Part shown: positions 45,414 through 52,780 of the stretch, piece by piece
Numbering within the stretch: position 1 is the first letter of the stretch
How the letters are laid out: every line of letters starts with the position of its first letter
NCBI RefSeq assembly: GCF_025345615.1
Contig: NZ_JAODWD010000004.1
Coordinates: forward strand, 310,001 to 374,000
Source of the DNA: Mycobacterium deserti
GTDB taxonomy: Bacteria; Actinomycetota; Actinomycetes; Mycobacteriales; Mycobacteriaceae
DNA: 64,000 nucleotides
Reading direction: 5' to 3'
Notes under the pieces: generated by a model
Told to the model about the DNA's origin: nothing
What the model saw: the letters and a program-made list of their open reading frames with translations, nothing else
The model's database searches: none
Made by a program: the position numbers and the translations under genes

Positions 45414-46370
45414 GTGAGCGGACTCCGCGCGGCAGGGCGCCAACGCGCCTCATTGATGCTTCCCGCCGTCTTGTGCGCACTGCTCGGCTGCACGGACAGT
45501 GCCCCGCCCGCACCCCCATCCAGCGCGACGGTGACGGTCCCCGCGATTACCCGGGCGCCCGCGACGACCGCACCTCCCGCAGCGACGACCGCCGCGCGAG
45601 CGCAGCCCCAGATCTCGCCAGACCCAACGAGACTGGCCGACGACCTCGTCGCCGACGAGCGGACGCTGCGTGATCCGTCGGCGCCGGAGTCGGCGTTGGT
45701 CGCCGCCGCACGCCGCCAGCAAGCGGCGTACCGAGCCATCGGGCGCCACCCCGACTGGGACGCGATCACGCGGCCTCGAATACCGCCGGAACTTCTCAAG
45801 ATCTACGACCTCAATGTCGACGCCCGACGGCAGCTGAACGTGTTGACGGAGGTCAAGGACACGCTGCCCGCGTGGCGGATCGTGGCGCCGGCCCCGGCCG
45901 ATACGTTGTTGGCGCACTACCGCGAGGCGGAGGCGGCGTCCGGTGTCGGCTGGAATTATCTGGCCGCGATCAATCTGATCGAGAGCCGGTTCGGCAGCAT
46001 CGAGGGCCTCAGCACGGCCGGTGCGCAAGGCCCCATGCAGTTCCTGCCGTCGACGTTCGAGGCCTACGGCAACGGAGGCGACATCCGCTCGCCCCGGGAC
46101 AGCATCATGGCGGCGGGCCGCCACCTCGCCGCCAACGGCTTTGCCGAAGATCGCGATCAGGCCATCTTCCGGTACAACAACTCGGACCACTACGTACGCG
46201 CGGTCAACGACTATGCCGCCGTGTTGGCCGCCGACCCCGCCGCGTTCGTCGGTTACTACCGATGGGACGTCTACTACCGCACAGCCGCCGGTGACGTACT
46301 GCTGCCCATCGGCTACGAGTCCACGTCGCCGATCCTGGTCGAGGAATACCTGGCCGAGCACCCGCAGTAA
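45414..46370 (+). CDS. Lipoprotein lytic transglycosylase (SLT family)
   Basis: GTG 45414 gives 318 residues with a lipoprotein signal ending LLGC at Cys26. A Pro/Ala/Thr-rich linker follows, then the SLT domain: LAAINLIESRFG with catalytic Glu190, AGAQGPMQFLPSTFEAYGNGGD, then ARRHLAANGF and FRYNNSDHYVRAVNDYA. It cleaves the beta-1,4 bond of peptidoglycan glycans with anhydro-muramyl product formation, acting outside the membrane. The frame upstream of 45414 is open but has no signal. It is transcribed divergently from the acyl-CoA dehydrogenase gene. Confidence 0.9.
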   Translation: MSGLRAAGRQRASLMLPAVLCALLGCTDSAPPAPPSSATVTVPAITRAPATTAPPAATTAARAQPQISPDPTRLADDLVADERTLRDPSAPESALVAAARRQQAAYRAIGRHPDWDAITRPRIPPELLKIYDLNVDARRQLNVLTEVKDTLPAWRIVAPAPADTLLAHYREAEAASGVGWNYLAAINLIESRFGSIEGLSTAGAQGPMQFLPSTFEAYGNGGDIRSPRDSIMAAGRHLAANGFAEDRDQAIFRYNNSDHYVRAVNDYAAVLAADPAAFVGYYRWDVYYRTAAGDVLLPIGYESTSPILVEEYLAEHPQ

Positions 46371-46706
46371 GGGTTCACCGATGTCGCCCGGACGACGGGG
46401 AACCGCACCGCGGCGGTGGCCGCCGGTGACCAGGTTTTCCATAGGCCTGCCGCTCGTTGCATACAACTCGATAGCCGGCACTCGCGATTCCTCGCGCCGC
46501 GGCGTTGAGCTGGCGCCAGATGGTGTCGGGGTCACGTCGATGCCGACCCGATGCTGCTGGTGGGCCTCGGGGTGTCTGCGCTAGCTCACCTCAGACGCCA
46601 GCATGAACTCGACCCCCTGAGGGGAAGATGCCTGCTTGCTGCGGGGTAGGGCGCTTGCTCAGCGGGCGCCCAAGGCGCCCGTGCTGGGTGTCTTGACACC
46701 GCCGAA
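46371..46706. other. 336-bp non-coding gap with hairpins
   Basis: No open frame here looks real. The region contains GGGCGCC-CAA-GGCGCCC (46664-46680), a 7-bp perfect stem with a 3-base loop, and CCCCTGAGGGG near 46614-46624. Neither has a U-tract. The sigma-70-like TTGACA (46693-46698) of the next gene lies at its end. The sequence does not match an insertion element that I can recognise. Confidence 0.5.
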
Positions 46707-46720
46707 TTGGCAGTGAACTA

Positions 46721-46747
46721 TGAACATCGTTCACTGAACATGGTTCA
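46721..46747. promoter_or_regulatory. Tandem palindromic operators and promoter of the TetR gene
   Basis: Two 13-bp perfect palindromes TGAACATCGTTCA (46721-46733) and TGAACATGGTTCA (46735-46747) lie 14 bp centre to centre. TTGACA at 46693-46698 is a good -35; the -10 is probably AACTAT at 46716-46721. Binding of the adjacent TetR protein here would autoregulate it. The second palindrome contains the ATG at 46740. Confidence 0.65.
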
Positions 46748-47447
46748 TCAAACTTTAGGGAATACGCGAGTGGTGCCGAGGGCCAGCGATAAGGAGTCGA
46801 GGCGGCGCGACATTTTGCGCGCTGGGCGGTCGCTGTTGCGTGAGCAGGGGCTCGCGGCGCTTCAGATGCGTGAGGTGGCGCGTGGCGCGGGTGTGGCGCT
46901 GGGCACCGTCTACATCTATTTCCCAACCAAGGAGTCGCTATTCGTCGCGTTGTTTGCTGAGCGGCTAGAGCAGATGTCTGCCGAACTCGCTCCGACGCTG
47001 GCAGCAGTGACCGACCTCGAAGAGTTGTTCGTCGCAGTCGCGACGAGCTACCGCGACGTCTACGTTGATTCTGGCGGGAACCTTGACATTCTGGCCGCGA
47101 TCAATGACGGATCGCGGCTCAAGCCGGAAATCCGCGACCGCCTCGTCGAAGCCACCGGCCGTGTGCTCGATGCGGTCCGTGTGATCGTCGAACGCGCACT
47201 CGCGCAGTTCGAACCTGCTGACGCGCCGGACCCTGACCTGGTCCTGTCGCTTTTGTGGTCGACGGTCAGCGGCCTGGCCGATCACTTCACCAGCGTCCGT
47301 CATCTCATGCATCGCTACACGTGGGACGACACGGTGCGATTTACCGCCCGGACAGTGATTCGCGGGCTGCTCTCCGACGGCGTCGCCTCAACCGCCAATC
47401 GATATCCGGATGAAACCACATCAACTCCCCGCTTCGGCCACTCATGA
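46740..47447 (+). CDS. TetR-family transcriptional regulator
   Basis: ATG 46740 gives 235 residues, but it lies inside an operator palindrome. GTG 46770, behind AGGGA, is a better-placed alternative. The helix-turn-helix reads RRRDILRAGRSLLREQGLAALQMREVARGAGVALGTVYIYFPTKESLF. The C-terminal domain is helical with ALAQFEPADAPDPDLVLSLLWSTVSGLADHF. It is followed after 30 bp by a membrane-protein gene on the same strand, a likely target. The ligand is unknown. Confidence 0.88.
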   Translation: MVHQTLGNTRVVPRASDKESRRRDILRAGRSLLREQGLAALQMREVARGAGVALGTVYIYFPTKESLFVALFAERLEQMSAELAPTLAAVTDLEELFVAVATSYRDVYVDSGGNLDILAAINDGSRLKPEIRDRLVEATGRVLDAVRVIVERALAQFEPADAPDPDLVLSLLWSTVSGLADHFTSVRHLMHRYTWDDTVRFTARTVIRGLLSDGVASTANRYPDETTSTPRFGHS

Positions 47448-47477
47448 CCGCTGAGCACCATCTCGAAGGTAGGCAAC

Positions 47478-48368
47478 ATGGTTCAAGTCGACGTCTTCTG
47501 GTCCTACGCCATCGGCGCCGGTTTCGCCGTCGCGGCCACACGTCAAATCGCTCGTGCCGGCCGCAACAATTCCGCGTCCAGCCCGGCGCCGAACCGCTGG
47601 GTGCGGTTCAGCTCCCCGCATCGAGCCGTCACACTGCTGTACTGCGCGGTGCTGTTCGCCGCGAGCGGGATATACCTCTTGTGGGCGTTCCCGGATTGGG
47701 AAACCATGCAGGTCGCCACCGATCACGAATCGATACCTGCCTGGTTGGTGACGCTGTTCGCCATCACGAACGTCACGCAGGGGCTGCTCGGGTACTGGGT
47801 CGCCGAGCGGCTGATCCTCGCCGGGCACCGCTACGCAGCGCTCCTGCAAGCCGGCCTCGGATACTTCGCCATGTTCTTCGTTCTGGTCCACGGCTGGGAC
47901 GGACGGGGCTACCAGCGGTTCTTCTCTGCGGACCAAGAAACATTCAAGACATGGCCCGCCGATCCGTCCTTCGGCGAAGCACTCGACAGAATAGGCCGCT
48001 GGCTCACCTCACCGGTCGCCTTCACCTTGGCCGCCATGAGCGTCATCGTCATCGTGCTGCTATGGGTGATGCTCGATTCGCTGCGGGAGGGGTACCGCGA
48101 CGCCGGCATTCACCGTGAACCCAGCACCGCACTACTGCTTGTCACTCTGCTGGGCATGGTGTTCGGGGTGTGCGTGCTGTCGGCGATCGTGGCCAGTGTG
48201 CTTGTCCACCTGCTGGGTTGGTTCATGGGCGTTCTCGTCGCTGCGGCAGCAATCTGGGTGGCCGTGGTGTGGCCACGAACCGGTGTCGCCTACCGACTGT
48301 TTCGGCTTCTGCGCCTCGACGACACCCCGGCCGACGAGCCGTCACGGCCAGTTGCGGCGAGGGCCTGA
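47478..48368 (+). CDS. Multi-helix membrane protein of unknown function
   Basis: The 296-residue protein starts at ATG 47478 behind GAAGGTAG. It has about six to seven membrane helices: SPHRAVTLLYCAVLFAASGIYLLWAF, WLVTLFAITNVTQGLLGYWVA, LGYFAMFFVLVHGW, FTLAAMSVIVIVLLWVMLDSL, LLVTLLGMVFGVCVLSAIVASVLVHLLGW and a last FMGVLVAAAAIWVAVVWP. It is preceded by a TetR gene with strong operators, so it may be repressed and induced by a membrane-active or small-molecule signal. No transporter family motif is recognisable. Confidence 0.8.
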   Translation: MVQVDVFWSYAIGAGFAVAATRQIARAGRNNSASSPAPNRWVRFSSPHRAVTLLYCAVLFAASGIYLLWAFPDWETMQVATDHESIPAWLVTLFAITNVTQGLLGYWVAERLILAGHRYAALLQAGLGYFAMFFVLVHGWDGRGYQRFFSADQETFKTWPADPSFGEALDRIGRWLTSPVAFTLAAMSVIVIVLLWVMLDSLREGYRDAGIHREPSTALLLVTLLGMVFGVCVLSAIVASVLVHLLGWFMGVLVAAAAIWVAVVWPRTGVAYRLFRLLRLDDTPADEPSRPVAARA

Positions 48369-48860
48369 CCGCCAGATCCGACACGCTCCGGTTCTCGGCG
48401 GCGGACTCAGCCGGTGGAGGGGAAGAACTCAGTCAGGTGATCGGGCTCTGCGCTGTCGCAGGGGAAGATCCGCGATAGCTCAGTGAGCTCCACCTCGACC
48501 GTGAACGTAGCCGCGCCAGCCTCACAAACACCACTGCGGAATCGGGGTTGACGCCGCAGTTTTCGCGACGCACTGGACCTAGTCGAAGATCCACAGGCTG
48601 TACCGCGATGGTTCGAAATTAGTCCGCCGCCATCTCAACCAGACGTTCTACAAGCGGTTTCTACATCGATGACCTCAAGGTCGCCAACACACGAGAAGAC
48701 ACTGCTGTTCGCTGAGATTTGCGCCGCGGCGGACTCGGCCAGCCGGTCCGACATCAGGCAACAAGAAAGCCCCCGCGCCGTGCGAAGGCTTTCTCTCATT
48801 CCTCGACAGACCCACTCACCTTGTCGGACCTTTCCGGTCAAGGGTTCGAGGCCTGTGAAG
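48369..48860. other. 492-bp gap without a convincing gene
   Basis: Between the membrane protein and the tRNA the open frames are short and lack ribosome sites. They read as shadows of high-GC sequence. The only clear element is the hairpin at 48764-48794 that would terminate the leftward tRNA transcript. Confidence 0.55.
48764..48794 (-). terminator. Intrinsic terminator after the CAT tRNA
   Basis: On the minus strand AGAAAGCC pairs with GGCTTTCT (8-bp perfect stem, 15-base loop), followed by a T-rich run. It lies 67 bp beyond the tRNA 3' end, in the direction of its transcription. Confidence 0.7.
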
Positions 48861-48934
48861 TGGGGCGGGCGGGGCTCGAACCCGCGACCAATGGATTATG
48901 AGTCCACGGCTCTAACCGACTGAGCTACCGCCCC
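48861..48934 (-). tRNA. tRNA-Met (anticodon CAT), CCA not encoded
   Basis: The minus-strand cloverleaf has acceptor GGGGCGG/CCGCCCC, D arm GCTCAGTCGGTTAGAGC, anticodon stem GTGGA/TCCAT with loop CTCATAA (anticodon CAT), variable TGGTC, and T arm GCGGG-TTCGAGC-CCCGC. It ends with A and the next bases are CTTC, so CCA is added by enzyme. It is an elongator-type tRNA; a lysidine-modified tRNA-Ile2 with the same CAT anticodon cannot be excluded. Confidence 0.92.
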
Positions 48935-49013
48935 CAGCGCGATATGCGGCCACTATGGTCGCACATCGGCAATCGCCTATCCGGGCGCTCACCTGCCAGC
49001 CCCGCCGGCGCCC

Positions 49014-49865
49014 TCACGCGATGTCGGCGTACACCGTCTGCCCATCCGCATCGACCTCGTATCGCTCCGTGCCGTCGGCAACCCGCGGCGCGTCGGCACC
49101 CAGCGACACCGCGATCTTGTTGCACGCGTTACGCATCACATCCAGCGTCAACTCGAACGCCTGTTCCTCGGAGAAGTGCTTGCGCATGCCTGCCGCGACT
49201 TCGGCCGAGATCTGCGACGGCGTCCAGATCAACGCGTCCACGTAGCGCAGCGCCGCCTTGTGCGCCTCGCTCAGATCGGCCGCCGACTCGTAGGCCTCGA
49301 TCTGCTCGTACATGTCCTCCGACCCGCCCGCGTCCAGCGCATGGCCCTCCCGCAACGACCTACACAGCCGGCAGTTGTGTTGCGCCGCCCCGCGCAACCG
49401 CACGACTTCGGTCGTCACCGGGTCCAACGTGCGCAGCCGCGCGACCGCCGGGACGAACCCGTTCAGCAGCGCGTCGATCGGATCGCCCGCATGGTCCCAG
49501 GACACCGCCGACCCGTTGCCCGGTCTCCCCAGCCCGAGCGCCTCGCAGCCGGCCCACACCCGGGGCACGAAGTCGGCGATGAAGATCGCCACTACCGTGC
49601 GAAATGCGTTGTCGCCCAACGCCGACATCAGACACGCCCGTTGATTGTCGCCGATCCGCGACACATCTACGGCGAACTGCTCAGCGAACGCCGCCACCAC
49701 CGCGTCGGTGTCCGAGGCCCCGTCGGAGACGTCTTCCTCCGGCGGCAGCGGCGGCAGGCACAGCGCCCTGCCACACGTCAACCGGATCACCGTGTCGAGC
49801 CGCCCATTGCCCGAGGACATCGCGACCAGCCCGGCCAGCCGCTCGGCCAGTGTTTCTTGCCCCAC
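49014..49865 (-). CDS. AhpD/carboxymuconolactone-decarboxylase family protein
   Basis: The 283-residue protein has the AhpD thioredoxin-like motif HNCRLC (Cys165 and Cys168) followed by His175, with Glu153 in the usual upstream place. The N-terminal 120 residues are a less typical helical extension. The CxxC would cycle between dithiol and disulfide, giving peroxidase or thiol-disulfide activity. It is the last gene of a leftward operon with a LuxR-ATPase regulator, TldD and TldE, 7 bp downstream of tldE. The partner reductase is not visible. Confidence 0.82.
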   Translation of the reverse strand: MGQETLAERLAGLVAMSSGNGRLDTVIRLTCGRALCLPPLPPEEDVSDGASDTDAVVAAFAEQFAVDVSRIGDNQRACLMSALGDNAFRTVVAIFIADFVPRVWAGCEALGLGRPGNGSAVSWDHAGDPIDALLNGFVPAVARLRTLDPVTTEVVRLRGAAQHNCRLCRSLREGHALDAGGSEDMYEQIEAYESAADLSEAHKAALRYVDALIWTPSQISAEVAAGMRKHFSEEQAFELTLDVMRNACNKIAVSLGADAPRVADGTERYEVDADGQTVYADIA

Positions 49866-49872
49866 GCAAGGA

Positions 49873-51249
49873 TTATTGCGCCTGGCTGACCGAAGACATG
49901 TGAAAGTCAGGTATTCGCAGCGTCGGCATCGCCGCCCTGGTCGCCCAGTCGCCCCATTCGCGCGGCAGCGTGGTCGTGCTCTGGCCGGCCTCGGTCGCGC
50001 GACGCAACAGATCCAGCGGGCTCTCGTTGAACCGGAAGTTGTTGACCGCCGCCGTCACCTCACCGTCCTCGACGAGGTACACGCCGTCGCGCGTCAGCCC
50101 GGTCAACAGCAGCACCGTCGGATCGACCGTCCGGATGTACCACAGCGTCGTCAGCAGCAGACCGCGCTCAGTGCGAGCGATCATGTCGGCGATGTCGGCC
50201 GACCCGCCCGTCATCAGCAGGTTGTCGGCGGCCGCCGCAACCGGCGCGCCGAACTCCGCCGCCGCGGCGCGCGGATACGCCAGCGCGTTGATCACCCCGT
50301 CCCGGATCCAGTCGACCCGACCGATGTCCATCCCGTTGTCGAACACCGACGCGCGATCCGACGAGCTGGCCGTCACCACGAACGGCGTGCAGGCCAACGC
50401 CTGGGCAAGCGGATCGGAATACAGCGTCAAGGGCAGATCGGTGAGCTTCTCCCCCACGCGCGTCCCGCCGCCGGGCGCCGAAAGCGCAGTACGTCCCTGC
50501 TGGGCGCCCCGGCCGTCCATCGACCACGTCAGGTAGATCATCAGGTCGGCCACGGTCGACGGCGGCAGAATGGTCTCATACCTTCCGGCAGGCAACTCGA
50601 CGCTGCGCTGCGCCCAGCCCAGCTGTGTCGACAGTTGCTCGAGCATCGAATCCGTTGACACGTCCGCGAAGTCAGGCGTGCTGATCCCCGCCCACGCGCT
50701 GGCTCGGTCGCGTTTGGCGTTGATCTCCACCGAGCCCGTCGGTTGCGTGTAGCGGCGCCGCAGTCCATCCGACGTGGCCACGAACGTCGTCTCCAGAATG
50801 TGGCGGGCGTAGCCGTACAACTGATCAGCGCCACGGAACCCGTGTTCGGCGAGACTACTGGCCACCGGCAGGAACACCTGCGCTCCGGTGGTGGGCACCG
50901 GCGTATCCCAGTCCCCAGGCGGATCGCCGCCCGGCAGTGGTGGCGCGCTGTCCGTGGCGTCAGGTGCCGACACCGCTGCGTCCTGCGACGCGGCCACGAG
51001 CCCGCCGAGCGTCGACGGATCCACATCGCTGGACCGCACAGATCCTACGCGCGCGTTGTTACCTTGCCGCACAACCGATATCACCGTCGTGTGCCGACTC
51101 ACCGATTCGCCGTTGGTGGTCATCGAGTTGCCGGCCCACCGCAGCGAGGCATCCGACCGGTCGGTGACCAAGACGATCGTCTCGTCGACCTTGCCCAGCC
51201 GACCGGCTTCGGCCAGCGCGATATCGACGACTTGCTGTGCCCCGATCAC
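49873..51249 (-). CDS. TldE/PmbA-family protein
   Basis: The 458-residue protein starts at GTG 51249, 3 bp after the tldD stop. It is the non-metal partner of the TldD/TldE protease: DRSDASLRWAGNSMTTNGESVSRHTTVISV in the N part, then DGVINALAYPRAAAAEFGAPVAAAADNLLMTGG and TDLPLTLYSDP. TldD/TldE complexes trim unfolded or modified peptides, for example in microcin B17 maturation. It matches the Rv2314c-Rv2315c pair in mycobacteria. Its substrate is unknown. Confidence 0.92.
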   Translation of the reverse strand: MIGAQQVVDIALAEAGRLGKVDETIVLVTDRSDASLRWAGNSMTTNGESVSRHTTVISVVRQGNNARVGSVRSSDVDPSTLGGLVAASQDAAVSAPDATDSAPPLPGGDPPGDWDTPVPTTGAQVFLPVASSLAEHGFRGADQLYGYARHILETTFVATSDGLRRRYTQPTGSVEINAKRDRASAWAGISTPDFADVSTDSMLEQLSTQLGWAQRSVELPAGRYETILPPSTVADLMIYLTWSMDGRGAQQGRTALSAPGGGTRVGEKLTDLPLTLYSDPLAQALACTPFVVTASSSDRASVFDNGMDIGRVDWIRDGVINALAYPRAAAAEFGAPVAAAADNLLMTGGSADIADMIARTERGLLLTTLWYIRTVDPTVLLLTGLTRDGVYLVEDGEVTAAVNNFRFNESPLDLLRRATEAGQSTTTLPREWGDWATRAAMPTLRIPDFHMSSVSQAQ

Positions 51250-51252
51250 TGC

Positions 51253-52776
51253 CTACCGCCCCGCCTCTGCCTGCGTGTTGAGCACGTTCACTGCGCGGAA
51301 CAACGCCGACGGGCACCCGTGGCTGACCGGGGCGACCTGCCCCGGTTGCGCCTTACCGCAGTTGAATGCACCACCGAGACGCCACGTCGACGGTCCCCCA
51401 AGCGCTTCCAGCGAACCCCAGAAGTCTGTCGTGGTCGCCTGGTAGGCGACGTCGCGCAGCTGTCCGTCCAACCGGCCGTCACGGATGCGGAAGAACCGCT
51501 GACCGGTGAATTGGAAGTTGTAGCGCTGCATATCGATTGACCACGACTTGTCGCCGACGATGTAGATCCCGTCCTCGACGCGGGCGATGAGGTCGTCGGT
51601 ACTCAAGCCGTCGGAGCCCGGCTGCAGCGACACGTTGGCCATCCGCTGAATCGGCACGTGGTGCGGCGAGTCGGCATACGAGCAGCCGTTGGACCGCGCG
51701 ATGCCCAACCTCGGCGCGAACACCCGGTCCAACTGATAGCCGACGAAGACACCGTCGCGCACCAGATCCCAACTCTGCGTGCGCACGCCTTCGTCGTCGA
51801 AACCCACAGTGGCCAGACCGTAGTCGACAGTGCGGTCGGCGGTCACGTTCATGACCGGCGAGCCGTATCGCATCGATCCCAGCTTGTCGGGAGTTGCGAA
51901 CGAAGTCCCGGCATACGCCGCCTCATACCCGATGGCGCGGTCGTATTCGGTGGCGTGGCCGATGGATTCGTGGATCGTCAGCCAGAGGTTCGACGGGTCG
52001 ATCACCAGGTCGGTCGGTCCCGCGATGACGCTGGGCGCCTTCGCCTTCTCCGCCAGCAGTGCCGGAAGCTGCGCCAGTTCCGCCGACCAGTCCCACACTT
52101 CGTCGCCGGCGACGTATTCCCAGCCGCGAGCGGTCGGCGGCGCCAGCGTGCGCATCGTCTCGAACGTTCCGGCGGCGGCGTCCACGGCCACCGCATCCAG
52201 CGACGGCTGCACCCGCACCCGCTGCTGGGTGATCGACGAACCGAACGTGTCGGCGTAGAAGGTTTGTTCCTTGACCGCGTGCAGGCCCGCCGACACGTGG
52301 TCGACGCCGTCGGCGGCCAGTAGGCGCTCGGAGTAGTCGCCGAGCACAGCGACCTTTTCGGTCGACGCGACGCTGAACGGGTCGACGCCGTAGTCGGACA
52401 CCCAGCTCACGTCGGAATACACCGGTTCGGGTGCCAGTTCGATCCGCTCGGCGTTCAGCGGCGCCAGCGTCGTCGCGACCCGCACGGCCCGCCTCGCGGT
52501 CTCGGCCGCGACGTCGGCGGTCAATTCGGCGTGGGAGGCGAAACCCCACGTGCCGTCGACGATGACGCGCACCGCCAGGCCGATCTCCCGGTTGACGACC
52601 GCCGTCTCCAGATCGCCGTCGCGCAACTGCACGAGTTCCTCGGTGATCGCGTGGATACGCAGGTCGGCATGACTCGCACCGGAGGCCACCGCGGCCGACA
52701 ACGCGGCATCGGCGAGGTGGTGTCGCGGCAGTGCGAGGAAGTCGGCGTCGACGCGTCGGCTTGCTGTCACGTCCAC
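51253..52776 (-). CDS. tldD: Metallopeptidase TldD
   Basis: GTG 52776 is 4 bp after the upstream regulator stop and gives 507 residues; GTG 52770 is an alternative. The zinc motif is HExxxH, HESIGH at 269-274, followed by EYDRAIGYEAAYAG; MRYGSPVMNVTADRTVDYGLATVGFDDEGV lies downstream. It forms a heterodimer with TldE and hydrolyses peptides inside the cell. Length and order match Rv2315c-Rv2314c. Confidence 0.93.
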   Translation of the reverse strand: MDVTASRRVDADFLALPRHHLADAALSAAVASGASHADLRIHAITEELVQLRDGDLETAVVNREIGLAVRVIVDGTWGFASHAELTADVAAETARRAVRVATTLAPLNAERIELAPEPVYSDVSWVSDYGVDPFSVASTEKVAVLGDYSERLLAADGVDHVSAGLHAVKEQTFYADTFGSSITQQRVRVQPSLDAVAVDAAAGTFETMRTLAPPTARGWEYVAGDEVWDWSAELAQLPALLAEKAKAPSVIAGPTDLVIDPSNLWLTIHESIGHATEYDRAIGYEAAYAGTSFATPDKLGSMRYGSPVMNVTADRTVDYGLATVGFDDEGVRTQSWDLVRDGVFVGYQLDRVFAPRLGIARSNGCSYADSPHHVPIQRMANVSLQPGSDGLSTDDLIARVEDGIYIVGDKSWSIDMQRYNFQFTGQRFFRIRDGRLDGQLRDVAYQATTTDFWGSLEALGGPSTWRLGGAFNCGKAQPGQVAPVSHGCPSALFRAVNVLNTQAEAGR

Positions 52777-52780
52777 CAAC

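Noticed and set aside
46371..46706. A transposase remnant on the minus strand
   Set aside because: The translated fragment has no DDE or other transposase motif and there are no terminal inverted repeats or target duplications.
48369..48860. Small genes in the gap before the CAT tRNA
   Set aside because: Candidate frames lack ribosome sites, overlap the tRNA or terminator, and show no recognisable protein pattern.
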